Below, in pieces: positions 51,111 to 60,799 of a stretch of 64,000 nt of DNA. A model generated the notes under the pieces. That model worked only from the letters and a program-made list of their open reading frames with translations. It searched no databases and was not told the origin of the DNA. The position numbers and the translations under genes are program-made. Positions within the stretch are counted from its first letter, which is position 1. Each line of letters opens with the position of its first letter. Location: contig NZ_LZSY01000009.1 of the NCBI RefSeq assembly GCF_001665625.1, positions 1 through 64,000 on the forward strand. The letters are read 5' to 3'. Origin of the DNA: Mycolicibacterium peregrinum (GTDB taxonomy: Bacteria > Actinomycetota > Actinomycetes > Mycobacteriales > Mycobacteriaceae).

Positions 51111-52093
51111 ATCTGACAGCTTTCAACAAGGTCCGTGCCAACCACCCGATCGCGGAGTTCCTCGCCCGACGGCTGCTGTACTCGGCGGTGGTGCTCATCG
51201 GCGTGCTGATCGTGGTATTCGCCTTGGTCCATCTGGTGCCCGGCGATCCGGTCCGGATCGCGCTCGGCACCCGCTACACCCCGCAGGCCTACGACGCGCT
51301 GCGCGAGGCCAGCGGCATGGACCGGCCCATCGTCGAGCAGTTCTTCTCCTATCTCGGCTCCGCGCTGACCGGCGATCTCGGTGTCAGTTTCCGCAACGGT
51401 GACCCCGTCACCCTGACCCTGCTCGACCGACTGCCGGCCACGTTGTCCCTCGGCGTGGTCGGGATCCTCATCGCCCTGGTGATCGCGCTGCCCGCCGGGA
51501 TCTTCTCTGCGCTGAGGGAAGGTCGGTTCAGCGACGGAATCGTGCGGGTCGCCAGCCAATTCGGCGTGTCGGTCCCGGATTTCTGGTTGGGCATCCTGCT
51601 GATCGGGCTCTTCGCCTCGACGCTGGGATGGTTGCCCACCTCGGGATACCGCCCACTGCTTGCAGATCCGGGCGGCTGGGTGCGCCACATCATCCTGCCC
51701 GGACTGACCGTGGGCCTGGTGGCCGGCGCGATCATGACCCGGTATGTGCGCTCGGCGGTGCTGGAGGTCGCCGCCATGGGGTACGTGCGGACCGCGCGGT
51801 CGAAGGGGCTGCCCCCACCGGTCGTAACCTTCCGCCACATCGTGCGCAACGCACTGCTGCCGGTGTTGACCATCACCGGAATCCAGTTGGCCACGATCCT
51901 GGGTGGGGTGATCGTGGTCGAAGTCGTGTTCGCCTGGCCGGGCCTGGGTCGGCTGGTCTTCAATTCGGTTGCCGCCCGAGATTATCCGGTGATCCAGGGA
52001 GCGGTGCTGTTGATCGCGGTCCTGTTCCTCCTGATCAATCTGCTGGTGGATGTGCTGTATGCGATCGTCGACCCGAGGATCCGGCTGTCATGA
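51107..52093 (+). CDS. ABC transporter permease (DppB/OppB type)
   Basis: A 328-residue inner-membrane permease with about six helices. Signature segments are LIVVFALVHLVPGDPVRIAL near the N-terminus and the EAA-type loop YVRTARSKGLPPPVVTFRH followed by NALLP. It forms the channel with the next gene product. It overlaps the binding-protein gene (GTGA) and the next gene (ATGA). Confidence 0.94.
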   Translation: MNLTAFNKVRANHPIAEFLARRLLYSAVVLIGVLIVVFALVHLVPGDPVRIALGTRYTPQAYDALREASGMDRPIVEQFFSYLGSALTGDLGVSFRNGDPVTLTLLDRLPATLSLGVVGILIALVIALPAGIFSALREGRFSDGIVRVASQFGVSVPDFWLGILLIGLFASTLGWLPTSGYRPLLADPGGWVRHIILPGLTVGLVAGAIMTRYVRSAVLEVAAMGYVRTARSKGLPPPVVTFRHIVRNALLPVLTITGIQLATILGGVIVVEVVFAWPGLGRLVFNSVAARDYPVIQGAVLLIAVLFLLINLLVDVLYAIVDPRIRLS

Positions 52094-52971
52094 CCCAAAA
52101 CCAGGATTCCCGCGTCGCATCGTGGCGACTGTTGCTGTCCAATCCGGTCACGGCGATCAGCGCCGCGGTACTACTCGCTGTGCTGATCGTCGCCGTCGCC
52201 GCCTCCTGGATCGCGCCGTACGGGATCAACGACATCGACGTGCCCAGCGCACTGCAGGGCCCCGGCACCGCCCACTGGTTCGGCACCGACGAGCTCGGCC
52301 GCGACGTGTTCTCGCGGGTACTGGTCGCGATCGCGGCGTCGCTCCGGGTCGCGGTCGTTTCGGTGATGCTGGCCGCGGTGATCGGCGTGCTGATCGGCGT
52401 CCTCGCCGGTTACCGTGGCGGCTGGATCGACACCGTGTTCATGCGCGTCGTCGATGTGATGTTCGCGTTTCCGGTGTTGCTGCTCGCCCTGGCGATCGTG
52501 GCGGTTCTCGGACCCGGTATCACCACCACCATGCTGGCCATCGGGATCGTCTACATCCCCATCTTCGCCCGCGTGGCCCGGGCGTCGGCGCTGGGTGTGC
52601 GGGTGGAACCCTTCGTCGCCGTGTCGCGGAGTATGGGGACCGGAGACGGCTACATCCTGATTCGGCACATCCTGCCGAATATCGCCGGGCCGTTGATCGT
52701 TCAGCTCTCGCTGTCGCTCGCGTTCGCGATCCTGGCCGAGGCCGCACTGTCGTTCCTGGGATTGGGCATCCAGCCACCGCAGCCGTCGCTGGGCCGGATG
52801 ATCTTCGACGCCCAGGGATTCGTCACCCTCGCCTGGTGGATGGCAGTGTTCCCAGGTACGGCGATCTTCGTGATGGTACTGGCGTTCAACCTGTTCGGCG
52901 ACGGTCTCAGAGATGTCCTCGACCCCAAGCAACGAACGTCCATCGAGGCGAGAAGGGCGGGGCGACAGTGA
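52090..52971 (+). CDS. ABC transporter permease (DppC/OppC type)
   Basis: A 293-residue permease. The OppC N-terminal domain motif HWFGTDELGRDVFSRVLV and the EAA loop (VEPFVAVSRSMGTGDGYILI, RHILPNI) are present. AALSFLGLGIQPPQPSLGRM is the classic C-terminal mark. It pairs with the preceding permease. It is coupled on both sides by four-base overlaps. Confidence 0.94.
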   Translation: MTQNQDSRVASWRLLLSNPVTAISAAVLLAVLIVAVAASWIAPYGINDIDVPSALQGPGTAHWFGTDELGRDVFSRVLVAIAASLRVAVVSVMLAAVIGVLIGVLAGYRGGWIDTVFMRVVDVMFAFPVLLLALAIVAVLGPGITTTMLAIGIVYIPIFARVARASALGVRVEPFVAVSRSMGTGDGYILIRHILPNIAGPLIVQLSLSLAFAILAEAALSFLGLGIQPPQPSLGRMIFDAQGFVTLAWWMAVFPGTAIFVMVLAFNLFGDGLRDVLDPKQRTSIEARRAGRQ

Positions 52972-54542
52972 CTTCACCGACCTCACCAGTGCTGAAAGTC
53001 GACGATCTACGGGTCGCGATCGGCCGCCGCGAGATCGTGCGGGGTGTGTCGTTCGACGTGCATCGTGAGCAGACGGTCGGCATCGTCGGCGAATCCGGGT
53101 CCGGCAAGTCGATGACGGTGCTGGCCGCCACCGGCCTGTTGGACGCACCGGGGGCAGTCGTCGCCGGGAGCAGCACGCTGGCCGGTGACACGCAATTGGT
53201 CGGAGCCTCGGCGCGGGCCCTGCGGGCCGTGCACGGAAGCCGGATCGGATTCGTCTTCCAGGATCCCGGAACGTCGCTGAACCCCCTGCTGACTCTGGAA
53301 CGTCAGATCACCGAAACCCTTGAGACACATCGTAAGATGACCCGCCGTCAATCCCGTGTCCGCGCAGGCGAGCTGCTCGATGCCGTCGGGCTCCCCCAGG
53401 ACCGGCTCGATGCCTACCCGCATCAGCTGTCCGGCGGGCAACGTCAGCGGGTGATGATCGCGATCGCCCTGGCCTGTGATCCGGAACTGCTCATCGCTGA
53501 CGAACCCACGACCGCCCTCGATGTGACCACGCAGGCCCAGATCATCGAACTGGTGGCGGATCTGCAGCGGGATTTCGGGACCGCGGTGGTGTGGATCAGC
53601 CACGATCTCGGGGTGATCGGTCAGGTGGCCGATGAGGTGACGGTGCTGCGTGACGGCGAGGCTGTCGAGCAGGCGCCGATCCTCGATGTATTCGATCATC
53701 CACAGCACGCCTACACCCGTGAGTTGTTGGCCGCCCGCCCCCTGGTGGACGGCCCCGGACCCGAACCTGCCGCCGACGACACACCGGTTCTGTTGCAGAC
53801 CAAGGGACTTGAGGTGCACTACGGCGCGGTGCAGGCGGTCAAGGACGTATCGTTCGAGATCCGCCGGGCGACGACGCTGGGGATCGTGGGCGAATCGGGC
53901 TCGGGCAAATCGACAGTGGCCGCTGCACTGACCGGGCTGGCCGCACCGTCGGCAGGCACGGCGACGCTGGCCGGCGACGACATTCTGGCCGGCGGGCGCG
54001 AGTTGCGCCGACGGGTCAGCCTGGTGTTCCAGGACCCGTTCGCCTCACTCGATCCGCGGGCCCGGGTGAGCTCGGCGATCGGTGAGCCGCTGCGGGTGCA
54101 CCGGTTGGCGGCAGGGCGGCGGGCCCGCGCCGCACGGGTGGAAGAACTCCTCGAACTCGTCGGACTACCAACAGATTTCGCGTCCCGATATCCGCACGAG
54201 CTGTCCGGTGGACAGCGCCAGCGGGTCAGCATCGCCCGAGCGCTGGCCACCGAGCCCGAGGTGCTCATCCTCGACGAGTCCACCGCATCGCTGGATGTGT
54301 CGGTGCAGTCACGGGTGCTCGACCTGTTGTCCGAGCTGCAGCGTGAGTTGGGTCTGACCTATCTGTTCATCGCGCACGACCTGGCGGTGGTGCACCGGAT
54401 GTGCCACGACGTGCTCGTGATGCGGGCCGGCGAGGTGGTCGAGTACGGCCCGGCCGCCGAGTTGTTCAGGGCACCACAGCACTCCTACACCCGGACCCTG
54501 CTGGCCGCGGTTCCGCCGGCCAGGCCGCGTGAGAAGGTGTGA
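52968..54542 (+). CDS. Dual-ATPase ABC transporter subunit (DppD-DppF fusion)
   Basis: A 524-residue protein with two ABC ATPase domains in tandem, replacing the separate D and F subunits. Each has Walker A (GESGSGKS, near residues 45 and 310), signature LSGGQRQRV and Walker B (LLIADEP; VLILDES). The oligopeptide-specific C-terminal tail follows each domain (HAYTRELLAARP; HSYTRTLLAAVPP). Mycobacterial Dpp and Opp systems have the same fused form. It starts with GTG, overlapping the permease stop. An SDR gene follows after 3 bp. Confidence 0.94.
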   Translation: MTSPTSPVLKVDDLRVAIGRREIVRGVSFDVHREQTVGIVGESGSGKSMTVLAATGLLDAPGAVVAGSSTLAGDTQLVGASARALRAVHGSRIGFVFQDPGTSLNPLLTLERQITETLETHRKMTRRQSRVRAGELLDAVGLPQDRLDAYPHQLSGGQRQRVMIAIALACDPELLIADEPTTALDVTTQAQIIELVADLQRDFGTAVVWISHDLGVIGQVADEVTVLRDGEAVEQAPILDVFDHPQHAYTRELLAARPLVDGPGPEPAADDTPVLLQTKGLEVHYGAVQAVKDVSFEIRRATTLGIVGESGSGKSTVAAALTGLAAPSAGTATLAGDDILAGGRELRRRVSLVFQDPFASLDPRARVSSAIGEPLRVHRLAAGRRARAARVEELLELVGLPTDFASRYPHELSGGQRQRVSIARALATEPEVLILDESTASLDVSVQSRVLDLLSELQRELGLTYLFIAHDLAVVHRMCHDVLVMRAGEVVEYGPAAELFRAPQHSYTRTLLAAVPPARPREKV

Positions 54543-54545
54543 GCC

Positions 54546-55286
54546 ATGACAGCTCTGGATGGAAAAGTCGCGCTCGTCACCGGTGCCTCATCGGGACTCG
54601 GCGCGGCGGTGGCCCAATTGTTCGCCGCGCGTGGCGCGAAGGTGTTCGGGGTCGCCCGCGACGCCGAACGGATGGCCACGGTGTTCGAGGATGTGCCCGG
54701 AGGGGCGTACGCATCGGTGGACATCTCCTCGTCGGAAGCCTGCCGGGACGCGGTGGCTCAGTGCGTCGAGAAGTTCGGCCGTCTCGACGCACTGATCAAC
54801 GTCGCGGGATTCCACCAGATGCGCCACACGATGTCGGTGACCGACGAGGACTGGGACAAGGATCTCGCGGTGAACCTGAACGGCCCGTTCTTCCTGTGCC
54901 GGGCGGCGCTGCCACATCTGCTGGAGGCCGGCGGCAACATCGTCAATGTCGCATCCATCGCGGGCATCGAAGGTGAGGTCTACTCGGCGGGGTATTGCGC
55001 CGCCAAGCACGGACTCGTCGGACTCACCCGCGCCCTGGCCATTGAGTTCACCTCGGAGCGCCTCCGCGTCAACGCGGTGTGCCCGGGCGGCATGCTCACT
55101 CCCCAGACCACCGAGTTCGCCGCCCCGGAGGACGCGGACTGGAATCTCATCATGAGAATCGCTGCGCCCCGCGGAATGATGGACGTGGCCGATGTCGCCA
55201 AGACCATCGCGTTCCTGGCCAGTGACGACGCGGCCGCCGTGCACGGTGCGGTCTACATCGTCGACGCGGGCAAGACAGCCGGATGA
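54546..55286 (+). CDS. SDR family oxidoreductase, coupled to peptide transporter
   Basis: A 246-residue SDR with TGASSGLG, INVAG in place of NNAG, Ser in VNVASIAG, and Tyr/Lys in YCAAK. It starts three bases after the ATPase stop, so it must be co-transcribed with the importer. Its enzyme may act on a compound brought in by the transporter, which would then not be an ordinary peptide. It converges on the UspA gene with a 13-bp gap. Confidence 0.9.
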   Translation: MTALDGKVALVTGASSGLGAAVAQLFAARGAKVFGVARDAERMATVFEDVPGGAYASVDISSSEACRDAVAQCVEKFGRLDALINVAGFHQMRHTMSVTDEDWDKDLAVNLNGPFFLCRAALPHLLEAGGNIVNVASIAGIEGEVYSAGYCAAKHGLVGLTRALAIEFTSERLRVNAVCPGGMLTPQTTEFAAPEDADWNLIMRIAAPRGMMDVADVAKTIAFLASDDAAAVHGAVYIVDAGKTAG

Positions 55287-55299
55287 GCAGGTAAGACTC

Positions 55300-56127
55300 C
55301 TAACCGCCCGGCACCACGAGGACCGGCCGGTACGTGCGCTGCAGCGTCGCCGCAGCCACGCTGCCCAACAGCACCTTCTTCAGCGCCGATCGCCCGCGCG
55401 AGCCGACGACCACGACACCGGCCCGTTGGTCCTCGGCAAACGCCACGAGCGCGTCGGCCGTGGCGCCGGCGCCTGATCCGCGGAACCTGGGCACGCGGTG
55501 ACCAGGTTGGGCGGCAGCCACGTCGACCGCGCCACCGTCGTCCACCCCGACCGAGACCACCTCGCGGTCGGGGAACAGCGCGCCGGCGACGGCAAGCGCC
55601 CGGTCGGATCCCTTTGAGCCGTCGACTCCGACCACGACCGGCCCGTCGGCCACTGCCTCGTATTCGGCCGAGATCATGTTCTGTGACACGACGAGCACCG
55701 CGCGGGGGGCGTGGTGTACCACCAGATCCGAGACGCTGCCCAGCTTCGAGTCGCTCGCGCCTGCGCCGCGGGCGCCGACGATCAGCACGTCGGGTTCGAG
55801 TTGTTCGGCCACCTGCGCCAGCCCGAGGCCCTCTCCCGCCCAGGTCCGCTTGACCAACGCCTCCGGATTCCAGCCGGCGGCCCGGGCGAGGATCACGCCG
55901 GTGTCGACCAGTCGCGCGGCCTCACCTTCGCTTTCACTGTCGACAAGATCGATCAGCTCGTCGACATTGCGTGCCGAGTGCCGCAGCCGGGCCCGCAGTC
56001 CCTTGCTGCCGAACGGTGGCGTGCACAGATAGACGACCACCGCATCGGCTGCCGGGAACAGCGCAGCGCCGCTGTTGATCGCCGCGTTGGCCGCCAGCGA
56101 CCCGTCATACCCGAGCACTACCTTCAT
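55300..56127 (-). CDS. Universal stress protein with two Usp domains
   Basis: A 275-residue tandem UspA protein. Domain 1 covers about residues 1-145 (KVVLGYDGSLAANAAI, LIVGARGAGASDSKLGSVSD), domain 2 about 155-275 (VVVGVDGSKGSDRALAVAG, VVVVGSRGRSALKKVLLGSV). The ATP-binding G-2x-G-9x-G-S/T pattern is present in both halves. The ATG at 56127 is chosen because MKVVLGYDGS is the domain start. It is divergent from the adenylate cyclase gene. No DosR-type box was seen upstream, so dormancy control is not evident. Confidence 0.9.
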   Translation of the reverse strand: MKVVLGYDGSLAANAAINSGAALFPAADAVVVYLCTPPFGSKGLRARLRHSARNVDELIDLVDSESEGEAARLVDTGVILARAAGWNPEALVKRTWAGEGLGLAQVAEQLEPDVLIVGARGAGASDSKLGSVSDLVVHHAPRAVLVVSQNMISAEYEAVADGPVVVGVDGSKGSDRALAVAGALFPDREVVSVGVDDGGAVDVAAAQPGHRVPRFRGSGAGATADALVAFAEDQRAGVVVVGSRGRSALKKVLLGSVAAATLQRTYRPVLVVPGG

Positions 56128-56280
56128 GTGGGTCCCCTTGCTCCGTTCGTGCGGTCCGGTTCGTGCCTCCGATCCCAGACTAGAGGGCTGTGGGAGTACC
56201 CATCGGGTTTGCACGCCGACCGGGAAGCAGGTAGCCGACTACGCTATCGGCCGTTCTGGTTACGCGCGCAAGCTCAGCTC

Positions 56281-57894
56281 ATGGACGTCACCGTGAACGG
56301 CCTGGCCCACCTCAGGGCACCCGTCGCTGTCGCCTCCGACGTCATCCACCGCGACGCCGGGGCCGAACTTCGGGATCAGACCTTCAAGCGCTGGGTGCGC
56401 AGTGCGGCCGTGGTCGGCGCCGGTGGCGGCGGGATAGTCGGCGCCTTCCTGGCCTTCGCTGCTCCCATCGTGTTGAGCCCGGCCGACACCCAACGCCTGC
56501 TGATGCGCGGCGGCACCGTACTGATCGTGTTCCTGGCCGTCGCGGTCCCGGTGATGATGCGGGTCCGGCGCCACCGGTTCGCCGCAGGCACCGCCTGGCT
56601 CAGCGAGGGCCGTGCGCCCACCCCGAAGGAGCAGCGGATGACGCTGGGCGCCTCCGGGGAGGCGGTGCGACTGTCGGCTGCGGTGTGGGGTGTGGGCGCG
56701 GTGATCTTCGGGTCGCTGGCGCTCAGTCAGCAGGTGTCCACCGCGGTGTACATCTTCAGTGTGGTGGCGCTGGGCGGTATCTCGACGAGCGCGGTTTGGT
56801 ATCTGATCGTCGAGCGGGTCATGCGGCCGGTGTCGGCTCGTGCCCTCGACGGCGCCACCCCGGACCGACGGTTCGGACCGACGATCGGGCGCAGGCTGAT
56901 GATGGCCTGGCTGTTGGCGACCGGCGTTCCGTTGTTCGGTGTGGCGGTCTTGGCGGTGGGCTATCTGGCCGACGTCGGTTTCCGCGCCCAACGCACTTTC
57001 GCGGCGATCCTGATCCTGGTGGCGGTGGCGATCGTGGTCGGCCTGTTCGCGATCCTGATCGCCATCCGCTCGGTCACCGAACGGGTCACCGCGCTGCGCC
57101 GGGCTCTGGCCCGGGTGCAGGCCGGCGATTTCGGTGCGCGGGTCGAGGTCGACGACGCCAGCGAGATCGGGCGCCTGCAGGCCGGTTTCAACACGATGAC
57201 GGCGGGCCTGGCCGAACGCGAGCGCATCCGTCATACCTTCGGCACCTACGTGGATCGCGATGTGGCCGAACACATTCTGTGTGCTGCCGGATCGGTGGAA
57301 GCCCAGGAGGTGGACGTCACGCTGATGTTCGTCGACGTCCGCGGATTCACCACGCTTGCCGAGCAGTTGCAGCCCACCGAGGTGGTCACGACACTCAATC
57401 GGCTGTTCGAGCGAATCGTCCCGATCGTGCACGATCACGGCGGCCATGTGGACAAGTACGCGGGCGACGGCCTGATGGCCGTCTTCGGTGCGCCCCGGCA
57501 CCAAGACCGGCACGCTGACGACGCCCTGGGTGCGGCGCTGCAGATCGCCGCCGCCGTGCACGACGAGTTCAGCGGCACGCTGTCGGTGGGCGTGGGACTG
57601 AACTCCGGGCCGGTGGTAGCCGGAAATGTCGGTGGCGCAGGGCGTTTGGAGTTCTCCGTGATAGGTGATGCGGTGAACATCGCCTCCCGGGTGGAGACCG
57701 CGACCCGCCAGACCGGCGACACCGTGCTGCTCACGGGTGCCACATTGAGCCAACTCACCAGGGACCAAGGGCGTTTCGAGGCTCGTCCCGGGTTGGCTCT
57801 CAAGGGCAAGACCAACCCGGTGGCCGTGTACGCCCCGGCGTGTCAGCGCTCGCCGTACTCCAGTGGCGGTTCTGACGAATCAACGTGGCCGTAG
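56281..57894 (+). CDS. Membrane adenylate cyclase, class III, with HAMP domain
   Basis: A 537-residue cyclase with about six transmembrane helices (residues 43-263), a HAMP domain (about 264-316) and a C-terminal class III catalytic domain. The metal-binding Asp352 (FVDVRGFTT) and Asp396 (KYAGDGLMAVFG), the adenine-selecting Lys392 and the segment FSVIGDAVNIASRVE are intact. It should therefore make cAMP from ATP at the membrane. It resembles the Rv1318c-Rv1320c/Rv3645 group. Its last 52 bp overlap the convergent kinase gene in antisense. Confidence 0.93.
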   Translation: MDVTVNGLAHLRAPVAVASDVIHRDAGAELRDQTFKRWVRSAAVVGAGGGGIVGAFLAFAAPIVLSPADTQRLLMRGGTVLIVFLAVAVPVMMRVRRHRFAAGTAWLSEGRAPTPKEQRMTLGASGEAVRLSAAVWGVGAVIFGSLALSQQVSTAVYIFSVVALGGISTSAVWYLIVERVMRPVSARALDGATPDRRFGPTIGRRLMMAWLLATGVPLFGVAVLAVGYLADVGFRAQRTFAAILILVAVAIVVGLFAILIAIRSVTERVTALRRALARVQAGDFGARVEVDDASEIGRLQAGFNTMTAGLAERERIRHTFGTYVDRDVAEHILCAAGSVEAQEVDVTLMFVDVRGFTTLAEQLQPTEVVTTLNRLFERIVPIVHDHGGHVDKYAGDGLMAVFGAPRHQDRHADDALGAALQIAAAVHDEFSGTLSVGVGLNSGPVVAGNVGGAGRLEFSVIGDAVNIASRVETATRQTGDTVLLTGATLSQLTRDQGRFEARPGLALKGKTNPVAVYAPACQRSPYSSGGSDESTWP

Positions 57895-59423
57895 CTGCTG
57901 ATGGTGAGTCCGTCGGGCCCGACCTCGTAGCGGGCACCATCAGCGGGATTGGTGGCCACGAATCCGTTTCCGGAGCGCTCGGCCGTGGGGATCTGAAGAT
58001 TGGCGCCGTCGCTGAGCCGCTCACCGCGGTAGGAGAAGGAATCGGGGCCGCTCTGGCAGATGACCGCCAGCGACGACGCGGTTCGGATCACGGCGGCCGG
58101 GGTGGTCCCCTCGACGCAGCGCGCGGTGTGATCGATGAAGCCCTGGTCGTCGGTGCCGCTGACGTTGGCGGTCGCCGAGCCGGCCGTGGTGGTCGTCGTC
58201 GGCGCCTCGGACGTGGCGTTCGGTGGGGTCGGTGCGGTCAGCGTCTCGTGCGTGGAGGAGCTGTCGCCGCCACTCGCCAACACTACGGCCAGCACCGCGG
58301 CGATCCCGAGCAACCCCACGGACGCCACGATCAAGCTCAGCTGGGTCCGGCTGAACCGCGGCTTGCGGGCCGGAGCCTGCGGCGCTTGAGGTGCGGGCGG
58401 CGCCGGCGGGTACGGCGTGAAGCCGGTGTGATCCGGGTTCGGGTAGATCGACGAGAACTCTCGGGTGCCCGGCGGATGCGACTGTGTCGGTGCCGGAGGG
58501 GACGGCGTCGGTGACGGCAGCGGTGGTGGCGCGGGAGCAGGAGCGGGCGGTACCGGTGGTGGTGGCGGAGGTGCCGCCGAGGCACCGGATGTGGTGGCAA
58601 CGCGGGCGGCTTTGGCCAGTTCGCCGGCACTGGGATAGCGGTCGACCGCGTCCTTGGCCATGCCTTTGGCGACGACCTCGTCGAATGCCCGCGGGATGCC
58701 GCGACGCATGATGCTGGGCCGGGGGGCCGGGGAGAACATGTGGGCGCTCATCAGCTGGCGCAGATCACCGGCCTCGTACGGCGGCCTGCCGATCATCATC
58801 TCGTAGAGCAGGCAGGTCAGCGCATAGACGTCGGCGGCCGGTCCGACGGGGCCGCCGGAGAATCTCTCGGGCGCCATGTAGGCGCTCGATCCGATCAGCA
58901 CGCCCGTCATGGTGACGCTGGCCTCACCCCCGACGTGGGCGATGCCGAAATCCACCAGATAGGCGAAGTCGTCGGGGGTGAGCAGTACGTTCTCCGGCTT
59001 GATGTCGCGGTGCACCAGGCCGTCGGCGTGCGCGGCGTCCAGCGCGGCGGCCACCTGCGTGACGATGGCAGTGGCCCGTTCCGGGGTGAGCGGGCCGCCC
59101 GACCGCAGCAGTTCCTTGACGCTGGCGCCCTCGACCAGGCGCATGTCGATGTACAGGACGCCGTCGATCTCGCCGAAATCGTGTACGGGGATGACGTGGG
59201 GTTCCTGTAGCCGGGCCGCCACGCGGGACTCACGCCGAAACCGCTCCTGAAAGCTCGCGTCGGCGGCGATCTCGGTGCGTAGCAGCTTGACCGCCACCGT
59301 GCGTTCCTTGACCGTGTCGTAGGCGCGGTACACCTCGCCCATTCCACCGACACCGATCAGCGATTTCAGCTCATACGGTCCGAACCGGGTGCCGAGGCGC
59401 GAGGCACCAGGGGGCGGCGTCAT
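57843..59423 (-). CDS. Serine/threonine protein kinase, transmembrane (Pkn family)
   Basis: A 526-residue receptor-type kinase. Catalytic motifs are intact: Gly loop GVGGMGEVY (24-32), Lys46, HRDIKPEN (Asp140), DFGIA (Asp158) and APE. A long Pro-rich juxtamembrane region (about 284-352), one TM helix (about 362-384) and an extracytoplasmic domain of about 140 residues with two cysteines follow. The layout matches PknF/PknE-like mycobacterial kinases. It is 100 bp downstream of the formamidase gene on the same strand and overlaps the adenylate cyclase gene end. Confidence 0.94.
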   Translation of the reverse strand: MTPPPGASRLGTRFGPYELKSLIGVGGMGEVYRAYDTVKERTVAVKLLRTEIAADASFQERFRRESRVAARLQEPHVIPVHDFGEIDGVLYIDMRLVEGASVKELLRSGGPLTPERATAIVTQVAAALDAAHADGLVHRDIKPENVLLTPDDFAYLVDFGIAHVGGEASVTMTGVLIGSSAYMAPERFSGGPVGPAADVYALTCLLYEMMIGRPPYEAGDLRQLMSAHMFSPAPRPSIMRRGIPRAFDEVVAKGMAKDAVDRYPSAGELAKAARVATTSGASAAPPPPPPVPPAPAPAPPPLPSPTPSPPAPTQSHPPGTREFSSIYPNPDHTGFTPYPPAPPAPQAPQAPARKPRFSRTQLSLIVASVGLLGIAAVLAVVLASGGDSSSTHETLTAPTPPNATSEAPTTTTTAGSATANVSGTDDQGFIDHTARCVEGTTPAAVIRTASSLAVICQSGPDSFSYRGERLSDGANLQIPTAERSGNGFVATNPADGARYEVGPDGLTISSYGHVDSSEPPLEYGER

Positions 59424-59523
59424 TGCACGATCCTTTCAGCCCTCCCCGACTGTCAGCGGTCCGCCGACCGTGTCGCACCGGCGCGGCGCATCGGGGTCCG
59501 GTGACGAGGATATACGTGCGCCG

Positions 59524-60780
59524 TCAGCCGAACGACGAGTGCGGCGCTCCCATACCAGGGTCGATCTTCACAGGTCCCGAAGCCGACGGGGCTACCGGGA
59601 AATCGAAGATGGCTGTCGGGATGTACACCGTCGCACAGGCATTCGGGATGTCGACGACGCCGGACAGCCGTCCCTCGATGGGCGCGGCGCCCAGCAGCAG
59701 GTACGCCTGCTCGGGGCTGTAACCGAATTTCGTCAGATATTCGATCGCGTGCAGGCAGGCCCGCTGGTAGGACAGGTGCGAGTCCAGGTAGCGCTGCTCA
59801 CCGTCGAGGGTGACCGAGGTCCCGGAGAACGCGATCCATTCGGAGTACTGCGGATCGGTGTTGCCCGGCATGAATATGGCGTTCTCGCTCACCCCGTAGG
59901 TCTCCATGCCGCCGGGGATCACGTCGACGCGCAGGTCGATGAAGCCGCCCATCTCGATGGCACCGCAGAAGGTGATCTCACCGTCGCCCTGCGAGAAATG
60001 CAGGTCACCCACGGACAGGTTCGCTCCGTCGACGTACACCGGATAGAACACCCGGCTGCCCTTGGTGAGGATCTTGATGTCCTGGTTGCCGCCGTTCTCG
60101 CGCGGCGGCGCGGTGCGGGCAGCCTCGGCGGCGGCCTTGGTGAACGCGTCTCCGGTCAGCCCGCCCAGAATCGCGTCGCGCGGCTCCGGTGGCAGGGCCA
60201 GCGGCGGCACCCGGTCGGGGTCCGTCGCGATCAGTGCGGCCTCGCGCGTGTTCCACTTCCCGAGCAGCCCGGTCGAGGGCGCGGTGCCCATCAACCCGGG
60301 ATGCACGATGCCGGTGAACTCCACGTGCGGCACATGGCGTGAGGTGGCCTTCTGGCCGGAGAAGTCCCAGATCGCCTTGTAGGCGTCCGGGAACTGATCG
60401 GTCAGGAACCCGCCACCGTTGAGCTTGGGGAAGATGCCCGTGTAGCCCCAGCCCTGGCCGGCCAGCGGCCCGGAGTCCTCCTGCGGGATCGGACCGACGT
60501 CGAGGATGTCGACGATCAGCAGGTCGCCGGGCTTGGCGCCCTCGACCGCGATCGGGCCGGACAGCACATGCACTGTGGTCAGCGGGGCGTTGAGGATGTC
60601 GTCGGCCGAATCGTCGTTGACGATCGCGCCGTCGAACCACTCGCGACAGTGGACCCGGAAAGAGTCGCCCTGTTTGACCGTCACCGCGGCCGGGATGTCG
60701 GGGTGCCACCGGTTGTGGCCCAGCTTCTCCTGATCGGTGAACTTCTTGGTCGAGTCGAGCGGGAATACGACTTCAGGCAT
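59524..60780 (-). CDS. fmdA: Formamidase / acetamidase (FmdA)
   Basis: A 418-residue amidase of the FmdA/AmdA family, hydrolysing formamide or short amides to the acid plus ammonia. Family segments include VHCREWFDGAIVNDDSADD, HVLSGPIAVEGAKPGDLLIV, HPGLMGTAPS, GDLHFSQGDGEITFCGAIEM and SYQRACLHAIEYL. A strong Shine-Dalgarno (GAAGGAGG) precedes the ATG. It lies 19 bp after the FmdB-type zinc ribbon gene, as in classical fmd operons. The role is nitrogen scavenging in the cytosol. Confidence 0.94.
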   Translation of the reverse strand: MPEVVFPLDSTKKFTDQEKLGHNRWHPDIPAAVTVKQGDSFRVHCREWFDGAIVNDDSADDILNAPLTTVHVLSGPIAVEGAKPGDLLIVDILDVGPIPQEDSGPLAGQGWGYTGIFPKLNGGGFLTDQFPDAYKAIWDFSGQKATSRHVPHVEFTGIVHPGLMGTAPSTGLLGKWNTREAALIATDPDRVPPLALPPEPRDAILGGLTGDAFTKAAAEAARTAPPRENGGNQDIKILTKGSRVFYPVYVDGANLSVGDLHFSQGDGEITFCGAIEMGGFIDLRVDVIPGGMETYGVSENAIFMPGNTDPQYSEWIAFSGTSVTLDGEQRYLDSHLSYQRACLHAIEYLTKFGYSPEQAYLLLGAAPIEGRLSGVVDIPNACATVYIPTAIFDFPVAPSASGPVKIDPGMGAPHSSFG

Positions 60781-60799
60781 TGATCCTCCTTCGAAGACT

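Noticed and set aside
56128..56280. DosR box in front of the universal stress protein
   Set aside because: Many mycobacterial Usp genes are in the dormancy regulon, but no 20-bp DosR-like palindrome is present here; only a loose GGGGACC match.
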